64,000 nt of DNA from NCBI GenBank assembly GCA_015680685.1, contig MNCI01003473.1, positions 266,898 to 330,897 on the forward strand, given 5' to 3'. The position numbers were made by a program, and so were the translations under genes. The first letter of the stretch is position 1; the number at the start of each line of letters is the position of its first letter. A model generated the notes under the pieces. The model searched no databases. It was not told the origin of the DNA and saw nothing but the letters and a program-made list of their open reading frames with translations. Positions 11,292-23,398 of this stretch are shown in pieces. The stretch comes from Gnetum montanum (Eukaryota; Streptophyta; Gnetopsida; Gnetales; Gnetaceae).

Positions 11292-13888
11292 CTATGTTCC
11301 TAGTGGTGGAGGCTCCTTCATTGGCTTCTTCCCTTTATCATTAATTTTCTGGAATTGATATCTATTTAAGACTACTTGAAGCTTTTCTTCTTTCATCCTA
11401 GGACCATGTACCATTCATATAGATTGTGTAATATTCAATGGAGTCCGTACATCCCATGAGCATGGTAGTTTTTGGAAAATCTTGTTTTTTTTCCTTTTTT
11501 CTTTTTTTTTTGATGTGTCATGCCAAAAACTACCTTCTTTTCTTTTCGAATTCCCTAGCCACCTTTCTTAATTCTTGGTAATTAGACATTCAACACGCAA
11601 AATTTGCTACAACATCTTTTTACCCCTTGTAATTAGCTTTGATAATTTCAAGCTTTAAATAATGAACTTGTTCTTTATTTCAACCTAGTTGATGTGGGAA
11701 AGGTTGTCCAAGTTGGGTTGCTAATCTAGTGTTTATGCAGTGATGGAATTAATTTTATCCTTTGCCATCTAGATCTACTTTTCATTAATTTGTTTATACA
11801 TATCCACTTTGTCCTTGAAATGTTCTTTGAACTTCTCATGTTTCTTAGTCTTGTTCTATCATGCACTTATTTCAATTGTATAATTTTGGTGGATGAGATG
11901 TACTTCTTCCATTAACAAGATTCTATTTTGTTAGGTTAATTTATTCATATTCTAGTTAACACGGATGAACTATTCTCACAACTAATGAATACTTTTTTTA
12001 AGAATGTCTTTTTGCTTCTTAATATTTATCAACTAGGTGTTGCTTGTAGTAAGCTTTTTATTCTTCTCTTCTAGGGTAGTGAGATCTTTGGCATGTGCAT
12101 ATGTTTGAGCTTCAACTATTAATGCATTCTACACAACCTTTTCTCCTTCCATCTTCACTTGTATTTTTTGGGTAATCAGCTAGTAACTTGATTAGTATTG
12201 AATTATTTAAGCTAGTCAAGGACTAAAAATTATGTATGGTTCCTTATCTCTATGCTTAGAGATACTAGTTCTACTTGTAGCCTATGCACTTTATTCTTGG
12301 TGTGCTCTACCCTCATTTCCAGCATTACTAGCTTTTCTTTTGTGGCTATTAGATTAGACTACATTGTAGTGATATTACTAGGGATTAGTAGCCTTTCAAG
12401 GACATCTTTGTCCTCTACTGGTGTCATGGATGTGTTCACTAGCATTTGAGAATCTCTAGCTTTAGAAATATTGGTTGGTGACACAAAGAGAACATTAAAA
12501 GACTCTTTGATATGATCAGTTATTACTTCTACTACTCTTATTACATCCTAGTATTGCATGATCATAACTATGGTACCTTTACTAGTTTCTATCATCACCT
12601 TGATGGATATAACATTTCTTGATATTTTCTATGCCCAATCATCTTCTCCTCCTACCTACAAAGATACTTACTTACTAGCAGGTCCTATGAAAACTATATG
12701 CCTTACAAATCTGTATCTTACTTTGTAAAGGATGGAACTGTCCCTAGCTTACCAACTAATAGTACCTATAATTTAGCATAGATGGCTTATTGAAAGTCGA
12801 TAGTCTTGTGGTAGAGGTGAAGCTTGTTGTTTAGGCCTATTACTTATAGGTGTTGATCCACTGGGCCTTACTTGTTACTACTGTCTAGTAACTAGAATGT
12901 TACTGGCAGGTGTGGATCCTGATGCTTCTTTAGTGCCTGTTGGCTTCTCCAACTAATCTTTCTTGGGTGGCACTAGCTTTAACATTTCTACGTAGGATAC
13001 ATTCTGGGCTTTCCGTGAAACATCATTTGTGTAGTTTAGGATCCCTTCTTTCTTGCATAATTTTCTTATTAAGAAAGGAAATGGCAATGTCAGCTTTCCT
13101 ACCTTCTTCTCCTTGAACATTTTCTAGATCTCTAGGAAGATCAGATGGGCAGTATTGGCATTGAAATTTTCCATTAAAATTACACTTCCTCTAGCTGCAT
13201 AGGTAGAGATCCTGTTAAGCCTTTTTTTTAGGAACAAATGGTAGATTCCAATCTTGAAATAGAATTTCTCTTTAGTAGTTAGCTCACTGTAGTCCTTGTC
13301 CTTCTTACCATTGAATCTTTGTAGTCACAACTTTTTCACATTGGTGTTAGACCTTGTAGATATCAACATGACATTGGCTACAATATCTAGAATGTTTAGG
13401 ACTTTAGAGATTTCCTCACTAGAATATAACACAAAGACTCCTTTGATTTTCATTGTTGCATCATCCTGCTTGTTTCTCCAAAACTAATAGAGTTCTTCCA
13501 AATACCATTCAGCATTTCTTGACAAGGTTGGCCTTAAGGGAGAGGCTTCAAGTTGTGTTTTAATAAATTCTAGAGAAAACTTTATGAATGATTCAATGTT
13601 TATTTCCATAATGAATTTGGACATTATGCATTTATCTTAGATTTCCTAGAGGTAGTTTGTAGAAAAAGTGAGGCATTGTCCCTATTCTAGTACTGTTGGT
13701 ACCTCCGCTTTAACTTGTGCTAATTGTTTAGTAGTAGGGGTTTGTTAATGAATTCTAAATGATTTGGCCTCTTGCTCTGCATGTTAGTTCAATGGATTTT
13801 TTTCTTCTACTTGGCCTCTTCCTCAACCTCTTGGTCTTTTGTTGCCAGGCTATGAGGGTTCCTTTGTTGCAGGTCTCTTTAAAGCCAT
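11292..13888 (-). pseudogene. Accessory 3' gene of element F (coiled-coil protein, about 860 codons)
   Basis: A candidate start at 13888 (MALKRP) opens a basic, nuclear-signal-like N terminus containing NKRPRG. From about 13640 a long, nearly intact stretch begins MSKFIMEINIESF and carries the motifs FYFKIGIYHLFL, ISTYAARGSVILMENF, HLIFLEI and LTLPFPFLIRKLCKKEGI. A Pro/Ser-rich linker follows near 12970-12800, then a conserved segment with ETSKGTIVMIM, then Leu/Lys/Glu-rich coiled coil with NKILLMEEVHLIHQ and EKFKEHFKDKVDMYKQ. It ends at 11292 after KEPPPLGT. Domain order and spaced motifs match the accessory gene of C. In-frame stops are mostly TAG or TAA. Function unknown. It could be an envelope-like product, a nucleic-acid or nuclear factor, or a structural coiled coil; no membrane span is evident. 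Confidence 0.65.
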
Positions 13889-15191
13889 TTGCAATCATTA
13901 AGGATTCAATATTACCAAGGAATTTTAAATAGGTTCTTGATAGTTCATAATCCTTTCTCATATTCTTGGTTTTATTTAGTTCTTATCCATTTTATCAGTT
14001 AGAGAAATTTCAAAAAAAAATCCTTAATTATTATATCTTTGATTATTATGCGCTCTCATAGCTATCATTTTCTTATTTATTGTACTCTTGAATGATTGGT
14101 TGGGAGAATTAGTTAAGTCCATTTGCATTTATTTGATTAGCTAATTGAAATATTCTTATTACATTTTATACTTATCCTTTATATTATCTTTTGGGCATTA
14201 TGAATTTTTAACTTAACCTTGCTCATCTATGCACGATATATCCCCCCACAACTAAGTTGAGCACTTTGGGATCAATAGGGTTTAAAAATCATGAAAATTA
14301 AATTTTTAGTGAGGAATTTATGGCATTGGGAAGTTTGGTTGCTAAAGCTTAGAAAACTATATGAACTCCCATTGTGTTGAAATAGAACAATGAAAATTTT
14401 TCTAACTTCCCCATGCTTATATAGTATTTTTATATGCACAACATTATAGCTGCAACATCATAGTTGTGACATCATATCTCATGTAACATCGTACATATGA
14501 CATCACACTAGAAAAAATTTGATTTATAAATAATTTTTGATGGAAAATTTGAGTCATCTTTATAGTGTGAAAAATATAGAGGTTGTCTAAAGGATCTTTA
14601 GCCATAGATGATGCTTGGATTACAAAAATTTTATGTTTAAAGGTCTTAAGGAAGGAATCTTAAGCAATCAAGGTCAATTAGATATATATGAGATGGATTA
14701 AGAATTATTAACGTATGGAAAATTTATAAAACTTGTGGAAAGTAAACTTTAGTGCTAAAGTATCCTGGAGATACAAGATGATATGGAATTGATTGTCAAG
14801 TATGAGCTGCAAGATTTATATAGATGGGTCCTTCCCAAAGTAGGCTTCAACCCTTAGTACCCTTCTATAACCACTCCTAAAAGTGTTTATAGGCACCCAA
14901 GGAGTTGAATCTAGGACATGTCTATCTTACAAAACACACATGTTAGTATCACTAGAATGAAAAAATAATACCAAATTATACAAAATCATAGAATTATGAT
15001 TAAATATACCAGTGAGGTGGATGGGATTAGAAGGGATTGTAGAAATTGGGACATGAGCTGTATGATTATGGTTTAGGATATCCTTTTGTAAGTTCTTAGC
15101 TTGGGTTATTTTCTTGGAGTAGGAGTTAATAAGTGAGTCATATATTTCCATGCATGTTTTGGACAATTTCAAGTTCTCAATTCTTAGCCAC
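13889..15191 (-). other. Deletion-junction region of element F between protease linker and accessory gene
   Basis: It holds the end of the protease-RT linker (open but featureless frame to about 14927), then a non-coding block around 14820-14900. This block matches 20676-20760 of element C, which lies after integrase there. RT, RNase H and integrase are absent, so the deletion joins these two blocks. No gene is seen in 13889-14800. Confidence 0.55.
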
Positions 15192-15360
15192 TTATGTCTT
15201 TTGGTTTAGTGGTCCTTGTTTCTTCTTATTCGCATACATGTTTCTCATAGTTTTTGTGGGATGGTGTAAGGATTTTGTTGACATTATGAAGTTTCGATCC
15301 ACAACTGCATCCTTCTCTATCGCTAGTAATGCATGGAATTCTTTGCATATGTATGGCTCC

Positions 15361-15852
15361 TTACTTATCTTCATTAGAAATTTCTATGAATAAGTCTCTC
15401 ATTCCTAGCTTAGCATCAATTTTGCTAATCCATGCTCTTCCCATTATGATAGAAAATTTCTTATACTCATTCTTCACATCAATCATAAGAAAATCTACTA
15501 GATAAGGCCACCCATTGATAGTGGCCACCACATCTTCTAGTTTTTCCAAAGGAATGGTGATATATTGATCTACTAGCTCTAACCTTATGTTGCACTTCTT
15601 TAATGGTGGTAGATTTGATGCCCTATAAGTTTCTTGAGATATCAAATCTACTCCAGAACTTGAGTCAAGTAAAGCCTTACATGGTGAAATACCAGTAATC
15701 TGTAAATAAATTAAAGTATTTTCAAGATCTATTCTTTTCTTGAAAATTGCTTTTTCCTTTATCCAATATGAGACTATTTCATTTAGCATGACAATTATAA
15801 GTTTCTGAGTTGATTGTTGTGGAAGCATGGTGTTTCTATGAGGATTTTTCAT
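15361..15852 (-). pseudogene. Aspartic protease region of element F
   Basis: This is the longest open frame of F, 163 residues without a stop. The catalytic motif reads LLDSSSGVDLIS, so the usual Asp-Ser/Thr-Gly has become Asp-Ser-Ser. It is followed by NLPPLKKCNIRLELVDQ and, near the end, FSIIMGRAWISKIDA, the equivalent of the ILGRPWL flap-end motif. The protease would cut the Gag-Pol polyprotein. The same motif set occurs in A (33171 onward), C (47300 downward) and G (51710 onward), which ties the four elements together. Confidence 0.75.
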
Positions 15853-16359
15853 AGAAGAAACTTTATTGGATGAAGTCCTTGTTCTACTAGCTTTTTATAG
15901 ACTTGTCCTAAAGAAAGGATGTTTCCTTGATTTTTCTTTAGTATTTTTGATATGATCCTTTCTATGTATATTTAGTGTCCTTGTAGCACTTTTCTACTAA
16001 GGTTATGATGGCAATTTTCCTTACATAATAGGTGGTGATGTTGGTGGTAGAGAATTTGAAGGTTGGGTTGATGAACCAACTATTGGTTGATGTGCATTAG
16101 TATTATGATCCATCCTTGGAGTGGAAGGCCTATAGTACTTTGGTAGATAATAATGAGAAGAAGCATAAACTGAAGCATTTTCTAAAGAGATTGGACATTG
16201 GATGTAATATCCATAAGGATCAGGTTGCCTATATGGATATTGTTACATTGATAGGGGCATTCCCCATGCTTATGGTTGTTGCCACTACTTTTGGTATTGC
16301 TCCTATGGTTGAGGATAGGTTGGAAGAGTTGTCTAAGATTACCTTGTGGATAATGTAAT

Positions 16360-18320
16360 CATCTTGGCATCTTTCTCTTAACAAATCTTGTGTTAAGTGC
16401 ATATGCACTAGACTCTTACAAGTGGACCATCATAGGACAACATCCCTTAGGATGTTCATATTGGTACATTTTGTATCCATCTTCCATTTTTGAACTGGTG
16501 TTCATACATTTCTCAATTGCAGTAACTTTTCCTTTCTGTTTGTAACTCTCTCATCTATTATCTCTTTTCTTCTTCTTATCTTTGCCTTTATTTAGTTCTT
16601 TCTTCTACTATCTTAAGAGCTATAGAAAATTTATTATCCATTAATTGATTTTTGAATTGGTAGGTTCTTCTTTTGGTGACATCCTCCAACATTTCATCTT
16701 CTTGTTTGCCATACATTCTAGTGTCTCGTTTTCTTATTGAGGAATTTTGATTGTACTCTTCAGCTAATTCTCTTTTCTTTAACTCTTCTTCATCTTTTAC
16801 CACTTGGTTCTATCAACCTTTGAATTTTATGGATGGTCATCTATGATAATCTTCCTTGGGCATAGACCCCAAGGGTTTCTCTGGTTTTGTTTCTTAACCC
16901 ATCAATGATATGTCTAATTTATTTCCTCTATGAGAATACATGGCTTGGACATCTATGTAGTAGAGAATAATATCTACCCATTTCCATGTTGAGGGATTCA
17001 TGTGTCCCTTACTGTTATCCCTGGATTTGTTTTCTTAAATTTGACACTCTTGAGTAAGTTCAATACCTGTCCTTAATAGCCTCTAGCATGGTACTCCATC
17101 TTCGGATTGACTCTAGTTCTAAGGATTTATATTAGCTCTTTACCTCCTTGATGAGTGTTTTGGAAAATAACTTTAGCTTCTATCAATTACTTTTAATATT
17201 TTGAAGGACACAAGCATTTTGGAATGGTTAAATATGGTGTTGTGGATTTGCATTATATCCACCTTCAAATTTAGGAATATTATTCATGTCTAGTCACTTG
17301 ATGCAATTGTTCCTTACATGCTTGGTTGGAGTATATACTACTTTCCTAATATTGATCATGCTACAAGTGGTCAATAGGGATTCTTCATGATCATTAGGTT
17401 CATAAGCTCTATTGTAGTGGTGTTTCCTTTGGTGCTCATAGTACTCTCTCTCTCTCTTCATATGTCATCCTACCTCTTCTTTGTTCATATGCATCCTCTT
17501 CTTAATCAAGATACCTTCTATGATATTCATGCCTTTCATAATCCCTACAACTTTTCCTATTGTAATCTCTAAGTTTTCATTCCCTTCTATTTGAATTTGT
17601 TGATGATCATGAGAAAGAAGAGGAAGTAGTTGGAGGATAGTACCAGCTAGTTCTCCTTCTGTGACTTTGTGATTCAACCCTTTGTCGTTCCACAGAAGCT
17701 CTAGGCCTTGAGCTTGGCCTATGTTTAGAGTCCTCTATCTCTCTTATTGGTGTTCTTGTAGGGGCTGAATGCAATTGTATCTTGATAGTTTCTTGCAAAT
17801 GAATGATAAGAATTTATGAATGGGTTCATGATTGTGATGGAATTTCTTTGAATGACAAAGTCACAGAAGGATTCAACCATTTCACAGAAACTCCACCACA
17901 ACTAATTTCTTCTAGGACAACATTATGGTTAACTTTCTTTCCTTTGATATTTTAATGTCTCATCTCCATGAAAACATCCCTTCTTATTTTCACTTCTGTG
18001 GATTGATATAGCATGGTCATGTGTTTGGTCACATGATACCCTTCTTGTGCATGGCCAAGGTTCATCCCCATTAAGGGTTCTTAAAGAATGGATGGTGTTG
18101 AACATTCTAAAGGTAAAACAATATTCCCTAGTAAGTCTCTCCATCTTAGTTGTTCATCTTGATTGAAAATGAATGTAAAGTCAGGATAATATGGATTGGT
18201 ATGAGTGTATGAAATTTTTGTTTGCATAGGCATACTCCAACCATCATCATCATGTCTCTTATCATGACCCTTTTGTGGCTCTTTGGTAGGTGATAACTTC
18301 TCTTTCCATGTTGAAGACAT
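16360..18320 (-). pseudogene. gag of element F
   Basis: The start at 18320 (MSSTWKEK) follows the primer site by about 120 bases, and related elements A and C also begin MSS. A conserved early block reads YYPDFTFIFNQDEQLRWRDL then GNIVLPLE, with counterparts in A and C. Around 17800-17610 is an Arg/Ser-rich basic stretch (RPRASVERQRVESQSHRRR). The capsid-like part (about 17500-16800) is broken by stops. The zinc knuckle is at 16475-16440. Frameshifts split the gene into open pieces of 60-80 residues. Confidence 0.65.
16440..16475 (-). other. Gag zinc knuckle of element F, two Cys lost
   Basis: The peptide reads YKMYQYEHPKGC. Compared with CDICQYEHPKGC in element C, both leading Cys codons are now TAC (Tyr), each explained by one G-to-A change. 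Spacing is C-x2-C-x3-H-x3-C. Confidence 0.7.
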
Positions 18321-18443
18321 GTTGTGTGTTTTATGCTTTAATTGTATGTGTGTGTGTTATTAAGATTGATTAAAAGTGTAAAGAATAAATGGTTTTTTAC
18401 ACAACAAACTCTATAAGATCAACTACTCAACAAACATTGACAC

Positions 18444-18463
18444 ATCCCTAGCAACAGTGCCAA
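18444..18463 (-). promoter_or_regulatory. tRNA-Asp primer binding site of element F
   Basis: The minus strand reads TTGGCACTGTTGCTAGGGAT directly after the LTR. It matches the plant tRNA-Asp site TGGCGCCGTTGCCGGGGAT except for transitions. Confidence 0.85.
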
Positions 18464-19315
18464 TCGTGGGTAGTCAAGTACCCCAACACTCTACCATACA
18501 AGTAACAAGTATTAATGTGAGACTAGATAATGATTTATGGATGGACAATGTAAATATGCTAGAAGTTTATACTAAGTTCATGATCATTGTCTTCCCACTT
18601 TGAGTTAGTGATGTTTGAGTACATATTTTAACCTACAGTGAGGCATATGATAGGCTAAAATTACTCCTAGTAAACATAATAAAAATGATATAAAAATTCT
18701 AAATCTAAGTAATGATGAAAATATAAATCCATCCAAGCCTATAGTGATGATCAGCAGATCCTAGTTTTCCAGTCATATCCTGGGCTCATGTAATTATTGT
18801 TGGGATTACCAAGTGAAGTCACTTTTGAGTGAATCAAGTGAAACCACTACTGGGTTACCAAATAATTACACTTAAACATTTGAAACTAGTTTTAATCATT
18901 CCGCTTAATTAATGAGAATGAAAAGTAAAATATTTCGGAAAGATAGAGTGCTAAACTAAGTGAATAGGAAAATTATGCTAAGTAAAAAAAAGAACTAAGG
19001 GAATGCTATAATGATGAAAAATAGTCTGAATCTTTATTGTCGAACATGAACCATGTTCAAGTAAAATTCACTCAAATAAATACATCGTACAACTCCTTAA
19101 CACCACACTATGGGCACTCACTCTATTTTCAAGATTATGAAATAAAATTGCAAGAGTCTAGCTAAAGATGGAATTAAAATTATTACTGTTGGTGCATCCA
19201 AGTGTTAATATTTATAGGGCTACATAGCTCCCAAGACATTGCATCAACAATGATGTAGCATGAGCTACAATATTGTAGATACAATATCATACTTGATGAA
19301 AAATTGGTTTTATCA
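18464..19315 (-). repeat. 5' LTR of element F
   Basis: It aligns with 10213-11073. The plus-left end is decayed (TCGTGGGTAG instead of TGATGAGAG). A minus-strand TATAAAT box lies at 19216-19210, followed about 50 bases on by the shared leader motif. Confidence 0.85.
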
Positions 19316-19320
19316 TAGGG

Positions 19321-19844
19321 GCTTCTATAATGGTATCAATTGAATAGGATATGGTGATATCTTTTACCTTAACAAAGACATCCTCTTATCATTTCTTCCA
19401 GAAGAGGTAGGTTTCTTTCACGTGTCATTTCCCACTATTAGAGACAATGGATTATATTGGAGATTTTTGAAGTTTTTTTTAGATCTCTTCTAGTGTAAGC
19501 TCTAGGAATGGCCCGAAGTTTAGCTCCTACAAAATGAATCTCTAAATCACATTAGTCCAAATATTCTTCAAGCAAGCTTCTATCAATGTAACCTATAAAT
19601 TAAGTCTTGGCCTTGGGGCTTCATTTTGTTGGCTTGGCCTATCTCTATAGTAGGAATCAATTTCATATATTCCATCTTGGGCTCCTCCTATAGGGGCTTG
19701 GTATCATGTATCTCCTCAATTTCTTGTTCATGGATTTGGTATTGTTGTTTTTATTGTTGTTATTGGCCCCTTTCTCTTTGTGGTTATTTTTCCTTGGGCT
19801 ACGATGTTCCTCCTACCTATGGTCCTCTCTTGGGTACCATCCAT
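19321..19844 (-). pseudogene. Accessory 3' gene of element C, N-terminal part
   Basis: A possible start at 19844 opens a Lys/Arg/Thr-rich basic stretch (KITTKRKGP). After frameshifts a recognisable block follows with FIGYIDRSLLEEYLD, LEIHFVGAKLRAIPRAYTRR and RNLPLLEEMIRGCL, reaching the insertion site of F at 19320. The gene resumes at 10207. The basic N terminus parallels that of the F copy. The plus-strand open frame at 19626-19898 is only the antisense shadow of this gene. Confidence 0.5.
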
Positions 19845-21904
19845 GACGACAAACATAACCTAGAATTAGCTTTTAACCATAACCTTTATTCCCTTTGAAT
19901 ATCTTTCTTTGTTTGATTAGGTCATATTCTATTAGTTAGACATTGTAATTTTATCATTAAGTCTTTTATTTAATGATCGTAGGCTTATGAGATTAATTTA
20001 TTATTATTTTATTCATGTTTTAATGGAGGTTGACCCTTGATATTAACTCTAGTGATCATTAATTTAATATTATTTTAATATCTTCCTTATGGAAAGTTAG
20101 AAAAATTTCCAAAAATAATTCTACAAAACCCTAGTATTTGATGCCCCCAGGACATAAAGCATACCTTCAATAGATTGAGGATCAAAGAATGAGTTAATTT
20201 GGGTAAGCACATTGGAAGTTAGACCTCTTGGAAAATTATTAGGCTCTTAAAAATGGAAAAAAATCCTCTAACTCTTGGAAGAAATGATGAAAAATGAGGT
20301 AAGTTTCATGCATATACATAGTATTTTTCTCATTTGTTAATGGAGTTTCGTCAACTCATCCCACTCCATTAACAAGGATGCATCAATGCTACTATTCATA
20401 GCTAGATTTTTCACTTGAAAATTTAGGAATTTTGGGTGAGTTTGGAGTTGAAATAAGAGCCAAATGGAAGTTTAAAAGATAGAGAATCATAGCTACAACA
20501 TAAAAGATGGTATGATTCATAAAATAGAAGCAATTTGAGTGCATGGGATGAATTATTTGGAGAATATAATGATGCCAAGACAGATCAAAAATTGGATGTT
20601 TTAATGCTATTTATATGATTAATTCTACAATCAACCTATGGTTAGGAAATTTAACTTAAGGTAAACTAAAATATTATGCAAGTGGGTCCTTTCCAAAGTA
20701 AGTGTATGCCTAATATGCCTTGACATAACCTCATCACAAGGAGTCTATAGGCACCTAGGATGATGAATGGTAGCTTTAAGTTAAATTCCATACCCATATG
20801 AGGAATTGTCTCAAGATTATGTGGACTAGAACTATCAATTTATCATGGTATGAGTTTGTGAGGTGATAGATAGTGGAGTGTGTGAATGATAGATAAAGAA
20901 TGCTAAATGGGTAATCTACATCTTAGTCATACAAGATCCTTGGAAAATTTTATAATTAAGATGATCTAACACTGATTTTTCCAAGTCTAGATAAATTTTG
21001 TTCTAATAACAATGATCTCATATTAACATATCCTTCTTCTTCTACCATCAAGAGCATGGAAACCACAAAGGACAATCATCACTCCAAGAGAAGAAAGAAG
21101 TAGGTAAGGTCTATGACTTCAAGAATGGGTAACATATCTTTCCATCCCCATAACTAGTGTGTATACCCCATGATATTATCTAAGGGATGTTCTCTAAATT
21201 TTTGTTATTTTTTTTTTGTTGTTGTGCATTTTTTCATGGGAACCACACCATGAAAAGACATTCTTCCTTTTATGGTTGACAATAGGAGTGACAATATACC
21301 AATGAAGAATCATGGAACTCAAAAAAGAAGTTGAGACAAAAATACATCAAATTTCCTTAAGATCGTATCCTTTTTCATTCCTACTTGGTTCTTTCTTGCT
21401 TCATTTTGTAATAAGATCACATAGTTTTGATATGAAAGAACCTTTATAGTTCATGATATAGACTCCATATGGAATAGATGAAATGGGTGGATATCATAAA
21501 CTCACTACTTGATGCCACCAGAAAACTGAAAAACTGTTAAAAGAGAATATAATCCAAGAACAAAATTGACCTTTTGATAATCAATCATAATTTTGATAGA
21601 TACATTTAAAAATTTTTAAAAATTCTCAGCAGTAATGGAATAAAATATAAGATTTCTAATTAAAAAAATGAAAATGGTAATAAAAAGTTAAAAGAATAAT
21701 AAATAACAAAGGAAATTGAAAATATATAAATAATTAATAAAATATCAAGAAAATGGAAAACATATAGAGAATGTTGTAAAACAAAAAAAAATGCTTATCA
21801 AAATTAATGGTGGATGCATATCTTCCCCATGACTAAGTTGGAAGAAGAAGATTCAGAAAATGGAGCAAGCTTGTTCTTAATTAAAGGAGTTACTATTTTT
21901 GTTA
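19845..21904 (-). other. Post-integrase non-coding region of element C
   Basis: About 2 kb lies between the end of integrase and the accessory gene. I see no frame. It includes the block at 20676-20760 (GTGGGTCCTTTCCAAAGTAA and neighbours) also kept in element F at 14820-14900, so it may hold signals for expressing the accessory gene, for example a splice acceptor or internal promoter. A T-rich run lies at 21203-21230. Confidence 0.5.
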
Positions 21905-23190
21905 GTTACTTGAAATTCCATGAATGGTTTAAGTGATCGAATGTTAACTAACATGTGCTTTTAAGGGCTTGTTGGATGGTAAATTAGCATAGCCCGAGAA
22001 GGAAAAGTTGAATGAATAATGTAAGCTTCCCTTCATAATATCGAGAACTTAGTTCATTGCAACACATGCATGGGATTTCAATAAAGAAACTTGTCTTCTA
22101 GCTTGAAAGTAAGTTTTTTGATTTGTTAGTCATGACATTGCTTATTGTGTGACTTGTGCACTTCATTCATCATTAGTGATATCCTTCAATTTTCATCTAG
22201 CACATTGAGTTTCAAAAGTCATTCTTTTTATGCTAGGTTAATTTCTATGTCAAGTTCATAGGCTATATTGAGTGTAAAAATTTTGGTTTGAATTGGAAGT
22301 TTAGGTAACTTTCCATATACTAACTCATAGGGATAGTAGCATATAGGAAGCTTCCATGTTGAGCAATATGTTCAAAGTCCATTTTTGAGTTTGGTGCTGA
22401 AATTTTTCCTATATTTACTAATTATTTGTATTATGATTCTTGTGATTTTCCTATTGGTGAACTTTGCTTTACTATTGACTTAGGAGTGATAAGGTGTTAT
22501 GAGTTTGTATTACACCCCTAAGCATGGCATCAATCTATGAAAAGTAGAACATGTAAAATGTATTTAATTATTTAAAATTAGTGCTTCAGGTTCATCAAAT
22601 GTATTTACCAACTATTAAAAAAATCAAGCTGCAGTTGTAGATGTACAGTCATATACAACTACAAATTTAGCCCACATGGTACAATAGTCAACAAAAACTA
22701 TAATGTAGGCATTCCCATTGGAAATGGGAGTGATGGGTCCCATGAAGTTAATACTCCAAAGGCCAAAAGGCTTCAATGATTGAATTCACTATTAGGTTCC
22801 TTCCATTTTGGTGGTTATTCCTTCATCTCATTGATACCTTTCACATAAATAAGAGAAATAGTAAGCATCCCTGAAGATGTTGGCCAAAAATATTCTTCCA
22901 TGGGGATTTTTGTGGTTATCCTCTTTCCTACATAGTGGCCCCTATAAGAACCTTCATGAGCATCCTAGAGAATTCTTAACTAATCTATGTTGGATACACA
23001 CTAGTGTACCAAGACATCGACATAAACCTTGTAGAGGTTTTCTTCGATTTCCATCTTATGATCCTATCTTGTAAAAGTCTTCTATGTGAGTAGATATGAA
23101 CAAAACTTATCATACCAATTGGTAATTCTTAGGTGCTTGAACTTTAATGGACTTAGCAAAGAGGAGTTCATTCATAAATTAATCAAATAA
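21905..23190 (-). pseudogene. Integrase of element C
   Basis: Integrase would insert the DNA copy into chromosomes. Reading leftwards, a decayed HHCC zinc-binding part lies near 22990-22880. The catalytic core shows INFMGPITPISNG then YIIVFVDY near 22760-22680; the first catalytic Asp appears as Asn in INFMGP. The second catalytic site reads LILNN at about 22575, with the Asp now Asn. The C-terminal part has YELVYGKLPKLPIQTK, NVLDEN and a terminal block with NPMHVLQ near 21990, paralleling YWNPMHVPQ in element A. Many stops. The open frame on the other strand at 22877-23074 is antisense. Confidence 0.75.
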
Positions 23191-23398
23191 AGGTTTTTCA
23201 TCCTCCTTATTATCCCACCTTAAATGAAACAAATGATTTGCAACTACATGATGAGATCAAATTCCTATAAGATCACCAACCACCATATAACATGAGGAAT
23301 TACTATTGGTTTGTTCATTAGGAATAGGATTGCACCTTGGTTCATGTGCATAAAAATTAGGTATCCAAGTGCATAGTACCTAAATTTTTCTAAGTCAT
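23191..23398 (-). pseudogene. RNase H of element C, 3' part beyond the B insertion
   Basis: The frame reads EKFRYYALGYLIFMHM and continues with a decayed match to the DH.ALKFLM region. The 5' part lies at 45435-45720. RNase H would remove the RNA strand during reverse transcription. The peptide continues naturally across the insertion of B. Confidence 0.75.

Larger units (their letters stand above)
10213..19315 (-). mobile_element. Element F: pol-less gypsy element carrying gag, protease and accessory gene
   Basis: LTRs at 10213-11073 and 18464-19315 align along their lengths. Flanks TAGAG (10208-10212) and TAGGG (19316-19320) form a target duplication with one change. On the minus strand the order is LTR, tRNA-Asp primer site, gag, protease, accessory gene, polypurine tract, LTR. 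No RT, RNase H or integrase is present: after protease the sequence passes directly to a segment homologous to the post-integrase region of C. At 9.1 kb, F is a non-autonomous derivative of the C/A family and sits in the accessory gene of C. Confidence 0.85.

Noticed and set aside
19626-19898. Plus-strand 90-codon open frame, Cys/Tyr/Ser rich
   Set aside because: It is antisense to the basic N-terminal part of the accessory gene of C and has no motif of its own.
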